Assembly: GCF_031453615.1 (NCBI RefSeq)
Contig: NZ_JAVIZT010000001.1
Location: 372,001-436,000 of the forward strand
DNA length: 64,000 bases
Direction of reading: 5' to 3'
Origin: Microbacterium sp. SORGH_AS_0428
GTDB lineage: Bacteria; Actinomycetota; Actinomycetes; Actinomycetales; Microbacteriaceae
Shown piece by piece: positions 39,007 through 47,953 of this stretch. A program made the translations under genes and the position numbers. Position 1 is the stretch's first letter. Every line of letters begins with the position of its first letter. The notes beneath the pieces were generated by a model that was not told the DNA's origin, ran no database searches, and saw only the letters and a list, made by a program, of their open reading frames with translations.

Positions 39007-40026
39007 ATGGAACAACTCAGAGTGATCGGCACCGAAGACGGTGTGCTGGTGGTCTCCACCGAGTCCGGGCAGCGCTACTCCCTGGCCATCGATGAAGTGC
39101 TGCGCGCGGAGCTTCGTCGGGCACGCAAGGAGCGCGAGGAGCCCGCCAAGGCGAACCGCCCCAGCCCCCGCGAGATCCAGGCGCAGATCCGCGCCGGCCT
39201 GTCGGCGCGAGAGGTGGCCGAGGTGCTCGGCGCGACTCTCGAGGACGTCGTGCGGTTCGAGCCTCCCGTGCTCGCCGAACGCGAGTTCATCGTCGGGCAG
39301 GCGCTCGCGGTGCCGGTGCTGCTCGGGTCCGACTTCGACGGAGACAACCAGACGAGCTTCGGCGACGCCGTGCGCGCCAAGCTGGCCGAGGCGGGCGCGA
39401 CGGGCGAGCGGTGGACGAGCTGGAAAGAGCCCACCGGATGGGTCGTCAAGCTGGGCTTCGTCGCCGGTGACGTCGAACGTGACGCGCGATGGAGCTTCGA
39501 GCCCCGGCGCAGCTCACTGTCGCCGCTGAACGCCGATGCCACCCAGCTCTCCCGTCAGGGTTCGCTCCCCGAGGGACTCATCCCGCGCCTGCGCGCACTC
39601 GACACCCCCGGCATCAAGGACGACACGCGCTTCGACAGCGGTGCGTTCGGCCCCCGCCACGACGCGAGCGAGCGTCCGACTCTTCCGGCGCCGGCGAGCC
39701 CCGCGGTGCAGGATGCGGCCATCAAGCGCGCCCCCGAGGCTGTGCAGACCTCGGCCGAGACGGCGGACCTGCTGGAAGCCCTGCGTCGCCGGCGCGGCCA
39801 GCGCACCCCCGCTCCCGCGTCGGAGACTCCCGAGGAGCCGACCCGGTCTCCCTCGCCTGTCGCCCTCTTCGACGCACTGGAGCCGGGCTACACCGAGACG
39901 AGCGATCCCGCACCGGCGGAGACCTCCCGCAGTGAACCTTCATCTGACGCGGGGCGCCGCAAGGGTCGCACCTCGATGCCCTCGTGGGACGAGATCGTCT
40001 TCGGAGCCCGTTCCGACGAGAGCTGA
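39007..40026 (+). CDS. sepH: Septation protein SepH (DUF3071)
   Basis: A 339-aa actinobacterial cell division protein that in Streptomyces and mycobacteria binds FtsZ and promotes Z-ring assembly. The N-terminal domain (about 1-165) includes LRVIGTEDGVLVVSTESGQRY, a helix-turn-helix-like SAREVAEVLGATLEDVVRFE, and WTSWKEPTGWVVKLGF. The C-terminal half is Pro/Ser/Glu-rich and disordered, ending in a conserved RTSMPSWDEIVFG peptide. Its place between the DUF4193 gene and topoisomerase genes matches other Micrococcales. Confidence 0.92.
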   Translation: MEQLRVIGTEDGVLVVSTESGQRYSLAIDEVLRAELRRARKEREEPAKANRPSPREIQAQIRAGLSAREVAEVLGATLEDVVRFEPPVLAEREFIVGQALAVPVLLGSDFDGDNQTSFGDAVRAKLAEAGATGERWTSWKEPTGWVVKLGFVAGDVERDARWSFEPRRSSLSPLNADATQLSRQGSLPEGLIPRLRALDTPGIKDDTRFDSGAFGPRHDASERPTLPAPASPAVQDAAIKRAPEAVQTSAETADLLEALRRRRGQRTPAPASETPEEPTRSPSPVALFDALEPGYTETSDPAPAETSRSEPSSDAGRRKGRTSMPSWDEIVFGARSDES

Positions 40027-40031
40027 GAGCG

Positions 40032-41153
40032 CTAGGCGGCGAAGCCGCCCACGCCGATGAGGGGGACGACGCGCTCCTCCGTGGTGAGCGAGCCGTGCTG
40101 GCCGACCATGTGCTGCGCCGAGGTGTCGGCGAGGCGACCGTCGTAGTAGGCGACACGACCGCGCGCCGCCACCATCACATCGCCGATGCGCGCGGCGACC
40201 TCGGCGGAGACGGTTTCACCGAACAGCCCGGCGGCGATCGCCTCCTCCCGCGTGAACACCCACGCCGTCGGTTCGTCCCGCCAGGCGCGGATCAAGGAAT
40301 GCTCGTCACCCGGGTGCGCATAGAGGTGCAGCATCCGGGGTTCCCCCGCGATCGCCGCAGCGGTATCGAGACGCGGGTCGCCGTCGGCCATGACGATCTG
40401 ACGGTGCCGCGGAACGTCGACCATGCCGTGGTCCGCGGTCACGACGACCCCGACGCCTGCGCCGGCGCCCGTATGCAGGCGGCGCGCCGCCGCATCCACC
40501 GCTTCGAGCGCAGCGGTCCACCGATCCGACGCGACACCGTGCCGGTGTCCGGCCGCGTCGAGCTCGGGAGCGTAGAGGTAGACGATCGTTCCCGGCGTGC
40601 CGCGGGCTTCGGTGATCGCGCGCTCGACGCGGTCGTCCAGCCTCTTCTCGCCGACGTTCTCCGCCCCTCGGAGGGTCGCCTCGGTGAAACCCGTACCGGC
40701 ATACTCGGGCTTCGAGACGACGACCCAGCGGTGAGCCGCATCCGTCGCGCTGAGCGGAGCGACCTTCGGCCACATGAGCGGGTCCAGAGCGCGAGCGCCC
40801 CAATCGGTGAGCTGGTTGTGGACGAGCCCGGTCAGGGGATCGCGGGCGCGGTAGCCGACGAGTCCGTGCTCGCCGACATCGGATGCGGTGAGCAGGCTCG
40901 TCAGGGCGGCCGCCGTCGTGCTCGGGAAGACCGAGGTAGCGACGCGCTTCTTGCCGCGGTGCTCGGCGAGGAAACGGGCGTAGGCGAGGTTCTCCGCGAG
41001 GTTGGCGGCGCCCAGTCCGTCGACGACGAACACGATGAGGCTCTGCACGGTGGGCCACCGAACGGAACGGCCGTCGAGAGCCGCGATCGCGTCGGGCAGC
41101 ACACCGGTGAGCCTCGGGGCGCCGGAAGGGTCCGCCGGTAGGCTGAGGGTCAT
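40032..41153 (-). CDS. Alkaline-phosphatase-superfamily phosphodiesterase/nucleotide pyrophosphatase
   Basis: A 373-aa metal-dependent hydrolase of the type I phosphodiesterase/nucleotide pyrophosphatase family. The first metal ligand is in FVVDGLGAANL, the nucleophile Thr in FPSTTAAALTSLLT, and further ligands in APELDAAGHRHG and VVTADHGMVDVP. No signal peptide, so cytosolic; the phosphoester substrate is unknown. ATG at 41153 starts the conserved part; the ORF extends upstream only as antisense to parC. It is 5 bp from the convergent sepH stop and divergent from parC. Confidence 0.87.
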   Translation of the reverse strand: MTLSLPADPSGAPRLTGVLPDAIAALDGRSVRWPTVQSLIVFVVDGLGAANLAENLAYARFLAEHRGKKRVATSVFPSTTAAALTSLLTASDVGEHGLVGYRARDPLTGLVHNQLTDWGARALDPLMWPKVAPLSATDAAHRWVVVSKPEYAGTGFTEATLRGAENVGEKRLDDRVERAITEARGTPGTIVYLYAPELDAAGHRHGVASDRWTAALEAVDAAARRLHTGAGAGVGVVVTADHGMVDVPRHRQIVMADGDPRLDTAAAIAGEPRMLHLYAHPGDEHSLIRAWRDEPTAWVFTREEAIAAGLFGETVSAEVAARIGDVMVAARGRVAYYDGRLADTSAQHMVGQHGSLTTEERVVPLIGVGGFAA

Positions 41154-41207
41154 CGGGCCCAGTCTCGCATACCCGCGCCAGGCCCTTTCCGACCCGAGGT
41201 GTTCTGC

Positions 41208-43667
41208 ATGTCCCGAGCCACGTCCGATTCCGCGCCCGCCGAGGAAGGCCGCATCGAAGACATCGACCTGTCTGCCGAGATGCAGGGGTCCTTCCTCGAG
41301 TACGCGTACTCGGTCATCTACTCGCGCGCCCTTCCGGACGCGCGCGATGGGCTCAAGCCGGTGCAGCGACGCATCCTGTTCCAGATGGCCGACATGGGCC
41401 TGCGCCCTGACCGCGGGCATGTGAAGAGCGCCCGCGTCGTCGGCGAGGTCATGGGAAAGCTCCATCCCCACGGCGACTCCCCCATCTACGACGCGCTCGT
41501 GCGCCTCGCCCAGGACTTCGCACTGCGGGTGCCGCTGGTCGACGGCCACGGGAACTTCGGTTCTCTCGATGACGGTCCGGCCGCCGCCCGCTACACGGAG
41601 GCGCGTCTGGCACCGGCCGCGCTCGCGCTCACCGAGAACCTCGACGAGGACGTCGTCGACTTCATCCCCAACTACGACGGCCAGTTCCAGCAGCCCGAGG
41701 TCCTCCCCGCCGCGTTCCCCAACCTGCTCGTCAACGGCACGACCGGCATCGCCGTCGGCATGGCGACCAACATGGCGCCGCACAACCTGAACGAGGTCGT
41801 CGCCGCCGCCATCCACCTGCTCGACAACCCCGACGCCACGCTCGAAGAGCTCATGGAGTTCGTCCCGGGTCCTGATCTGCCCGGCGGCGGAGTCATCGTC
41901 GGCCTCGACGGCATCAAGGACGCATACGCCCAGGGACGTGGGAGCTTCCGCACGCGGGCCAAGGTGTCGGTCGAGTCGCTCGGCCCCCGGCGCACGGGTC
42001 TGGTCGTGACCGAGCTGCCGTACATGGTGGGTCCCGAGCGCGTGATCGAGAAGATCAAGGACGCCGTCAACGCGAAGAAGCTCACGGGCATCGCGGATGT
42101 GGCGGACTTCACCGACCGCAACCACGGGCTGCGCCTGGTCATCACGATCAAGACGGGTTTCGATCCCCAGGCCGTCCTCGACCAGCTCTACCGCCTGACG
42201 CCGCTGGAGGACTCCTTCGGCATCAACAACGTCGCCCTCGTCGACGGTCAGCCCCAGACGCTCGGGCTGAAGCCCCTGCTGCGCGTCTATCTCGACCACC
42301 GGATCTCGGTGGTCACGCGCCGCAGCCGCTACCGCCTCGCGCGCAAGCAGGAACGACTGCACCTCGTCGAGGGCCTGCTCATCGCGATCCTCGACATCGA
42401 TGAGGTCATCCAGGTCATCCGCTCTTCGGACGACAGCGAGCAGGCGCGCACCCGCCTGATCGAGGTGTTCGATCTCTCACAGCTGCAGGCGGAGTACATC
42501 CTCGAGCTGCGCCTGCGACGCCTGACCCGCTTCTCGCGCATCGAGCTCGAGACCGAGCGCGACCAGCTGCGCGCCGACATCGCGGCGCTCGAAGAGCTGC
42601 TCGGCAGCGACGTCCTCCTGCGCGCACAGGTCGCTCGCGAGCTGGAGGCCGCATCCGACACGTACGGCACGCCGCGTCGCACTCTGCTGCTGAACGGCGG
42701 CCCTGTCACGCCTCGAGGCGCGAAAGCAGCGGCCGCTGCCGACCTGCAGATCGCCGATGCGCCCTGCCGCGTGTTCCTGACCGCGACCGGTCGGATGCTG
42801 CGGGCCGAGCTCATTGCTGATGCGATCGACGGCGGCATCGTGCCCCCCGCTCGGCGCAGCAAGCACGACGCCATCCGCAGCGCAGTGGATGCGACCGTCC
42901 GCGGCGACGTGGGAGCGGTCACCAGCGCCGGACGCCTCGTGCGCTTCTCCCCCGTCGACCTCCCCTCGGTTCCGGGGAACAGCGTGCAGCCCGCGGCCGG
43001 AGCGAAGGCCGATCAGTACCTCGGTCTCGGTGCGAACGAGCACATCCTCGCGCTCGTACCGCTCGATGCGTCCGCCCCGATCGCGCTGGGTACGGCGCAC
43101 GGCGTCGTCAAGCGCGTCGCCGTCACCGAGCTGGCCCCGGGCAAGCCGGACGCGGAGATCATCGCCCTGAAGCCCGGCGACCGCGTCGTCGGCGCGGCTC
43201 TGGCACCCGACGACGTCGAACTCGTCTTCGTGAGTTCGGACGCGCAGCTGCTGCGTTTCGACGCATCCGCGGTGCGCCCCCAGGGCAAGAGCGCCGGCGG
43301 CATGGCCGGCATCCGACTCGCCGAGGGCGCCAAGGTGATCATGTTCACCGCCGTCGCCGCGACCGAGGACTCTGTGGTCGTGACGATCGCGGACTCGTCG
43401 CAGGCACTCGCCGGCACAGCCGGCGGCAGCGGGAAGGTCTCGGTGCTCGCGGAGTTCCCCGCGAAGGGACGCGCGACCGGAGGAGTGCGCGCGCAGCGTT
43501 TCCTGAAGGGCGAGGACACCCTCATGCTCGCGTGGGTCGGCGATCGGCCACGCGCCGTCGGTCCCGACGGCGCCGTGCGCACGCTCCCCGAGGCGGGCGC
43601 GAAGCGCGACGCATCCGGTCAGCCGTTCGACGACGTGATCGGCGCCGTCGGCACCCCGATCGCCTGA
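41208..43667 (+). CDS. parC: DNA topoisomerase IV subunit A
   Basis: An 819-aa type IIA topoisomerase breakage subunit that decatenates daughter chromosomes with ParE. The catalytic Tyr lies in AARYTEARL and the quinolone-determining region reads HPHGDSPIYDAL, keeping the Ser and Asp found in sensitive enzymes. A long coiled coil (LRLRRLTRFSRIELETERDQL) and a C-terminal beta-pinwheel follow. ATG 41208 begins the usual N-terminus. Its pairing with parE rather than gyrB, and its shortened C-terminal domain, favour ParC over GyrA. Confidence 0.92.
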   Translation: MSRATSDSAPAEEGRIEDIDLSAEMQGSFLEYAYSVIYSRALPDARDGLKPVQRRILFQMADMGLRPDRGHVKSARVVGEVMGKLHPHGDSPIYDALVRLAQDFALRVPLVDGHGNFGSLDDGPAAARYTEARLAPAALALTENLDEDVVDFIPNYDGQFQQPEVLPAAFPNLLVNGTTGIAVGMATNMAPHNLNEVVAAAIHLLDNPDATLEELMEFVPGPDLPGGGVIVGLDGIKDAYAQGRGSFRTRAKVSVESLGPRRTGLVVTELPYMVGPERVIEKIKDAVNAKKLTGIADVADFTDRNHGLRLVITIKTGFDPQAVLDQLYRLTPLEDSFGINNVALVDGQPQTLGLKPLLRVYLDHRISVVTRRSRYRLARKQERLHLVEGLLIAILDIDEVIQVIRSSDDSEQARTRLIEVFDLSQLQAEYILELRLRRLTRFSRIELETERDQLRADIAALEELLGSDVLLRAQVARELEAASDTYGTPRRTLLLNGGPVTPRGAKAAAAADLQIADAPCRVFLTATGRMLRAELIADAIDGGIVPPARRSKHDAIRSAVDATVRGDVGAVTSAGRLVRFSPVDLPSVPGNSVQPAAGAKADQYLGLGANEHILALVPLDASAPIALGTAHGVVKRVAVTELAPGKPDAEIIALKPGDRVVGAALAPDDVELVFVSSDAQLLRFDASAVRPQGKSAGGMAGIRLAEGAKVIMFTAVAATEDSVVVTIADSSQALAGTAGGSGKVSVLAEFPAKGRATGGVRAQRFLKGEDTLMLAWVGDRPRAVGPDGAVRTLPEAGAKRDASGQPFDDVIGAVGTPIA

Positions 43668-43684
43668 TCCCCTCCTTCACACCG

Positions 43685-43751
43685 CGAGACTGCATTCCGC
43701 GCACGAGATCACGGGTATTACCCGTGATCTCGTACGAAAGATGCAGTCTCG
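43685..43751. repeat. 67-nt compound palindrome between convergent parC and parE
   Basis: Outer arms CGAGACTGCAT (43685-43695) and ATGCAGTCTCG (43741-43751) pair perfectly over 11 bp. Inside, ACGAGATCACGGGTA (43703-43717) and TACCCGTGATCTCGT (43719-43733) form a 15-bp stem with a one-base loop. The 7-nt flanks between arms do not pair. It could terminate both genes but has no T tract and is unusually long for that, so a dispersed intergenic repeat is also likely. Confidence 0.85.
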
Positions 43752-43787
43752 TGGGAAAGGGACGAAAGAGCGGACGGATGCGGTGGG

Positions 43788-45866
43788 TCAGGCGTCGATG
43801 GATTCGCGCGAGAGCCGGTCGCTCGAGGTGACGATGAAGTCGCGGCGCGGGGCGACCTCGTTGCCCATCAGAAGCTCGAAGGCCTCATTCGCGCGGGTGG
43901 CCGCATCCGCGTCCTCCACGGTCACGCGTCGGAGCATGCGACCGGCGCGGTCCATCGTCGTGGTGGCGAGCTGATCGGCGTCCATCTCACCCAGGCCCTT
44001 GTAGCGCTGCACGGGCTCCTGCCACCGCTTGCCGGCCTTCTGCAGCTTCGCCAGCAACGTGTGCAGCTCTTTCTCGCTGTACGTGTAGATCGTCTCGTTG
44101 GGCTTGGTGCCCGGGTTCATCACGACCACGCGGTGCAGCGGCGGCACGGCGGCAAACACCCGCCCGGCCTCGACGAGCGGACGCATGTAGCGGAAGAAAA
44201 GGGTGAGCAGAAGGGTGCGGATGTGAGCACCGTCGACGTCGGCGTCGCTCATGAGGATGACCTTGCCGTAGCGCGCGGCGTCGATGTCGAAGGAGCGGCC
44301 GGAGCCCGCACCGATCACCTGGATGATCGCGGCGCACTCGGCGTTGGAGAGCATGTCGCTGATCGATGCCTTCTGCACGTTGAGGATCTTGCCTCGGATC
44401 GGCAGCAGAGCCTGGTACTCGCTGTTGCGGGCCAGCTTCGCGGTGCCGAGGGCCGAGTCGCCCTCCACGATGAACAGCTCGGAGTCGGCGACCTCGTTCG
44501 TGCGGCAGTCCGCGAGCTTCGCGGGCAAGGACGAGGACTCGAGCGCGGACTTGCGACGCTGCGTCTCTTTGTGGGTGCGCGCGGAGATGCGTGCCTTCAT
44601 CTCCGAGACGACCTTCTCCAGCACCTGTGCGGTCTGGTTCTTGTCGTCGCGCTTGGTGGAGGTGAACTTCGCCGTCAGCTCGCGCGAGACCACGTTGGCG
44701 ACGATCTGGCGCACCGCCGGCGTACCGAGGATCTCCTTCGTCTGGCCTTCGAACTGCGGCTCCGGCAGGCGCACGGTGAGAACGACCGTGAGCCCCGCGA
44801 GGATGTCGTCCTTCTCCAGCTTGTCGTTGCCCACCTTGAGCCGACGGGCGTTCTGCTCCACCTGGCTGCGGATGACCTTCATCAGTCCGGCTTCGAAGCC
44901 TGCCTGATGCGTTCCGCCCTTCGGGGTCGAGATGATGTTCACGAACGAGCGCATTGTCGTGTCGTAGCCCGTCCCCCACCGCAGCGCGACGTCGACCTCG
45001 CACGAGCGCTCGAGTTCGGTCGGCACCATCGCGCCCGAAGGCTGCAGCACGGGAACCGTCTCGGTGAAGCTACCTTCGCCGGTCAGCCGCCAGGTGTCGG
45101 TGATCGGGGCATCGGGGGCCAGGAAGTCGGCGAACTCGGAGATGCCGCCGTCGAAGCGGTAGCTGGTCTCGACCCGCTGCTCACCGCGCTGATCGTCGAC
45201 CACGATCTCGAGCCCGGGAACGAGGAACGCCGTCTGACGCACGCGCTGCACGAGCTCGTCGAGCCCGAAGGCCGCGTCCTTCGTGAAGATCTGCCGGTCC
45301 GCCCAGTAGCGGATGCGGGTTCCCGTGACTCCGCGCGGCGCCTTGCCCACGACGCGCAGCTCCGACGAGCGCTGATAGGGCGTGAAGGGTGCGTCCGGCG
45401 AATCACCGGCGAACATGCCGGGTTCGCCCCGGTGGAACGACATGGCGTAGGTCTTGCCGCCGCGGTCGACCTCGACGTCCAGGCGCTCAGACAACGCGTT
45501 CACGACAGAAGCCCCGACGCCGTGCAGACCTCCGGATGCGGCGTAGGAGCCGCCGCCGAACTTGCCGCCGGCGTGGAGCTTCGTGAAGACGACCTCGACA
45601 CCGGTCAATCCGGTACGCGGTTCGACGTCGACGGGGATGCCGCGCGCACGGTCGCGCACCTCGACGCTGCCGTCGGCGTGGAGCAGGATGTCGATGCGCG
45701 AACCGTGCCCGGCGAGGGCCTCGTCGACGGAGTTGTCGATGATCTCCCACAGGCAGTGCATGAGACCGCGGGAGTCGGTGGAGCCGATGTACATGCCCGG
45801 GCGCTTGCGGACGGCCTCGAGCCCCTCGAGGACCTGCAGATGGTGGGCGGAGTATTCGGCAGTCAC
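43788..45866 (-). CDS. parE: DNA topoisomerase IV subunit B
   Basis: A 692-aa ATPase subunit of topoisomerase IV. The GHKL ATPase domain has EIIDNSVDEALAG, the ATP-lid GGLHGVGASVVNALS, and the transducer Lys region. TOPRIM is shown by FIVEGDSALGTAKLARNSEYQALLPIRGK and the DADVDGAHIRTLLL motif. GTG at 45866 with GAGGA just upstream gives the typical N-terminus (VTAEYSAHHLQVLEGLEAVRKRPGMYIG). It faces parC, converging on the hairpin. Confidence 0.94.
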   Translation of the reverse strand: MTAEYSAHHLQVLEGLEAVRKRPGMYIGSTDSRGLMHCLWEIIDNSVDEALAGHGSRIDILLHADGSVEVRDRARGIPVDVEPRTGLTGVEVVFTKLHAGGKFGGGSYAASGGLHGVGASVVNALSERLDVEVDRGGKTYAMSFHRGEPGMFAGDSPDAPFTPYQRSSELRVVGKAPRGVTGTRIRYWADRQIFTKDAAFGLDELVQRVRQTAFLVPGLEIVVDDQRGEQRVETSYRFDGGISEFADFLAPDAPITDTWRLTGEGSFTETVPVLQPSGAMVPTELERSCEVDVALRWGTGYDTTMRSFVNIISTPKGGTHQAGFEAGLMKVIRSQVEQNARRLKVGNDKLEKDDILAGLTVVLTVRLPEPQFEGQTKEILGTPAVRQIVANVVSRELTAKFTSTKRDDKNQTAQVLEKVVSEMKARISARTHKETQRRKSALESSSLPAKLADCRTNEVADSELFIVEGDSALGTAKLARNSEYQALLPIRGKILNVQKASISDMLSNAECAAIIQVIGAGSGRSFDIDAARYGKVILMSDADVDGAHIRTLLLTLFFRYMRPLVEAGRVFAAVPPLHRVVVMNPGTKPNETIYTYSEKELHTLLAKLQKAGKRWQEPVQRYKGLGEMDADQLATTTMDRAGRMLRRVTVEDADAATRANEAFELLMGNEVAPRRDFIVTSSDRLSRESIDA

Positions 45867-46032
45867 AATCCTCAAGGGTATCCGGGGCCACCCCCGCGGC
45901 TCTGCACAGACACGACACCACCGGGGCCGCCGTACGCGGTCAGCGAAACGCGCGCCCGCGCGGGCATGGGTCACAGTCACGCGTGGTTACATGTCATATC
46001 CGTACCCGCCCGACGCACCGAGGAGGTCTCCG

Positions 46033-46257
46033 ATGAGCACGACGTCGACACCCACCGAGCAGTCCGCCGTACTGGAACACCGGCTGACTGCCGCCGACCG
46101 CTGCGACTCGTGCGGAGCACAGGCCTACATCGCCGCCGAGGTCAACGGCAGCGAACTGCTGTTCTGCGCGCACCACGGCCGCAAGTACGAGGAGAAGCTC
46201 CGCGCCGTCGCCACCAGCTGGCACGACGAGACCGCTCGCCTGGTCGACGCGGTCTGA
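46033..46257 (+). CDS. Small Cys-containing actinobacterial protein (DUF7455-like)
   Basis: A 74-aa protein with a CDSC pair (LTAADRCDSCGAQAY) and a later Cys-His-His cluster (LLFCAHHGRKYEE), probably one zinc-binding site. A perfect AGGAGG ribosome site ends 6 nt before ATG 46033. Homologues occur near sigA in mycobacteria and other actinobacteria. Function unknown. It converges with the racemase gene with 6 bp between stops. Confidence 0.87.
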   Translation: MSTTSTPTEQSAVLEHRLTAADRCDSCGAQAYIAAEVNGSELLFCAHHGRKYEEKLRAVATSWHDETARLVDAV

Positions 46258-46263
46258 TCCGCC

Positions 46264-47298
46264 TCAGCGGTATCGCCGCTCCACCAGCGGCGACACCCGC
46301 AGTGCGATCTCCTCGCCGATCGTGCCGATGGTCTCGGCCAGATCGGTGGGGCTCGCCGCATCCGTGCCATAGATGCGCACCACATCACCCGCGCACGCGC
46401 CGTCCCATCCCGCGACGACCGCGCTGACCTCGTCCACCGCCACCAGAGCCCGCGGACCCGCCGGCGTCGTGACCTCGACACGCCCCGCCAGCGCCGACAC
46501 CAATCCGTCCAGTGCGCCTACGTCGATGCGCACCCGACCACCGTCGACGGAGAGAACCGCCGCCTCCCACGAGCCGATGGGTGCGATCCCCAGCTCCGCA
46601 TCGGCCGGGCCGCCCGCGGGGCGGATCCCGTAGCAGAACGCCCCCACCCGGACGAGGTCGTACCGGAACTCTGCGCGCGCCGACGACGCCGCGCTCGCGG
46701 CGAGATGACGGAGCGGGCGGTCGAATCCCGCATCCGTCACGGCCGCGACCGCATGCTCGAAGGCGGCCCGCGAAAGATCGTCCTCCTCGTCGGATGCCTC
46801 GGCGATATGGCTCCAGACTCCGGCGAGCTCCACGACGCCCTCACGCGCCAGCGCGACGACGCGGGCCACCGCATCGGTCCACTCCTCGGGCCGGATGCCG
46901 TTGCGGTGCAGACCGGTGTCGATCTTCAGGTGGATGCGGGCGCGGATGCCGCGCGCACGGGCCGCATCCGCCACCTCCTCGAGAAGGTCAGCGTCGCCGA
47001 CACCGACGTCGAGATCCGCATCGAGCGCCGCGCGGATCGCACTCTCGCGCACGATCATCCAGACGAAGATGCGCGGCCCGTCTCCGACGGCCCGTCGCAC
47101 CTGGAGCGCGGTCGCGACGTCGAACGCGCCGATCCAGCCGACTCCTTCGGCCACGGCACGACGCACCACCTCTGACACCCCGTGCCCGTACGCGTCGTCC
47201 TTGACCACGAGCATGAGTGCGGCCGGCGCCACGCGATCTCGCACCACGGCGATGTTGCGCGCAAGCTGATCGAGGTCGACGTGCAGCACGGAGGTCAC
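46264..47298 (-). CDS. alr: Alanine-racemase homologue A: keeps PLP-lysine barrel, lacks C-terminal Tyr motif
   Basis: A 344-aa fold-type III PLP protein. The TIM barrel looks functional: Lys33 in VVKDDAYGHG (PLP Schiff base), Arg132 in KIDTGLHRNG, His164 in VWSHIAE, Ser202 in HLAASAASS and Arg217 in DLVRVGAFCYG. The C-terminal domain lacks the SYG tyrosine that acts as second base and the GRVxMD loop of the normal enzyme, and the INYEI tyrosine region reads IGEEI. A homodimer would lack the second base. GTG at 47298 overlaps the preceding racemase homologue by 4 bp. Last gene of the sigA-murT-gatD-alr run. It may work only as a heterodimer with its neighbour. Confidence 0.9.
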   Translation of the reverse strand: MTSVLHVDLDQLARNIAVVRDRVAPAALMLVVKDDAYGHGVSEVVRRAVAEGVGWIGAFDVATALQVRRAVGDGPRIFVWMIVRESAIRAALDADLDVGVGDADLLEEVADAARARGIRARIHLKIDTGLHRNGIRPEEWTDAVARVVALAREGVVELAGVWSHIAEASDEEDDLSRAAFEHAVAAVTDAGFDRPLRHLAASAASSARAEFRYDLVRVGAFCYGIRPAGGPADAELGIAPIGSWEAAVLSVDGGRVRIDVGALDGLVSALAGRVEVTTPAGPRALVAVDEVSAVVAGWDGACAGDVVRIYGTDAASPTDLAETIGTIGEEIALRVSPLVERRYR

Positions 47299-47948
47299 GA
47301 CGCCTCCTCCCGGCGAGCCCGCAGTCCCACAGCCGTCGCGATCTCGTCCGCGCGCCATCCGGTCGCGCGCGCCCAGTCTGCGACGCGCGGACCTTCTTCA
47401 CCGAAGAACACCGCGCGGTCTCCGCGTGTGACAGGCGCGTCGCCGATGTCGACGACACACACATCCATCGCGACGCGCCCCACGATCGGATGCGCCGCTC
47501 CGCCGATCACGACGTGGGCTCGATTGCCGAGTTCACGCACCACACCTTGCGCGTATCCGCCCGTCACGAGCGCGACGCGCGTGTCCCGCGGCGCGCGGTG
47601 GAGGTAGCCGTAGGAGACGCCCTCGCCGGCACGCAGCGCCTTGGTGGAGAGCACGGTGCCGATCAGCGTCATTGCGGGAAGCGTACGATCCCATCCGAAC
47701 ACGATGTCCGGCGCGAGGGTCGGCGTCCCGAACGTCACCGTACGATCGCGCTCGGCGAGCTCGGTGGCGTCGTCGACGAGCAGCACAGCGTCCGTTCGGG
47801 CGCGGAGAACGGAGGCGGTCGCCAGGAGACCGTGACCGTAGGCGTCGCGGCGGAGGTCGACGACCGGCGCGACGACACCGGCCGAGCGGACGTTGTCCAC
47901 GATGGCCGACGTGCGGATCCGCGCCACGGGTGCGCCGTCGTCGCTCAT
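47295..47948 (-). CDS. Alanine-racemase homologue B: C-terminal domain with truncated barrel, PLP Lys replaced
   Basis: A 217-aa protein, about 150 residues shorter than a full racemase. The N-terminus keeps the PLP loop shape but Arg33 replaces Lys (DLRRDAYGHG). Most of the TIM barrel is missing. The C-terminal beta domain is intact: Tyr113 in GEGVSYGYLHRA (Tyr265 equivalent), GGYAQGVVRELGNRAHVVIGG, and GRVAMDVCVVDIG with Met161-Asp162. It therefore has what homologue A lacks. ATG at 47948 lies 5 bp after the gatD stop. In alanine racemase each active site combines Lys of one chain and Tyr of the other, so the pair could supply one composite site. Confidence 0.88.
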   Translation of the reverse strand: MSDDGAPVARIRTSAIVDNVRSAGVVAPVVDLRRDAYGHGLLATASVLRARTDAVLLVDDATELAERDRTVTFGTPTLAPDIVFGWDRTLPAMTLIGTVLSTKALRAGEGVSYGYLHRAPRDTRVALVTGGYAQGVVRELGNRAHVVIGGAAHPIVGRVAMDVCVVDIGDAPVTRGDRAVFFGEEGPRVADWARATGWRADEIATAVGLRARREEAS

Positions 47949-47953
47949 ACGAC

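Noticed and set aside
41154..42362. N-terminal extension of the phosphodiesterase gene
   Set aside because: Antisense to parC, with no homology; the conserved domain starts at 41153.
41208..43667. Annotation of this gene as gyrA
   Set aside because: Adjacent to parE, lacks gyrase-type C-terminal length; gyrA normally sits near gyrB and the origin in this group.
47295..47948. Homologue B as a simple truncated pseudogene
   Set aside because: Its C-terminal domain motifs are intact, the start is 5 bp after gatD, it overlaps its neighbour, and the frame is clean; a decayed copy should not complement its neighbour so exactly.
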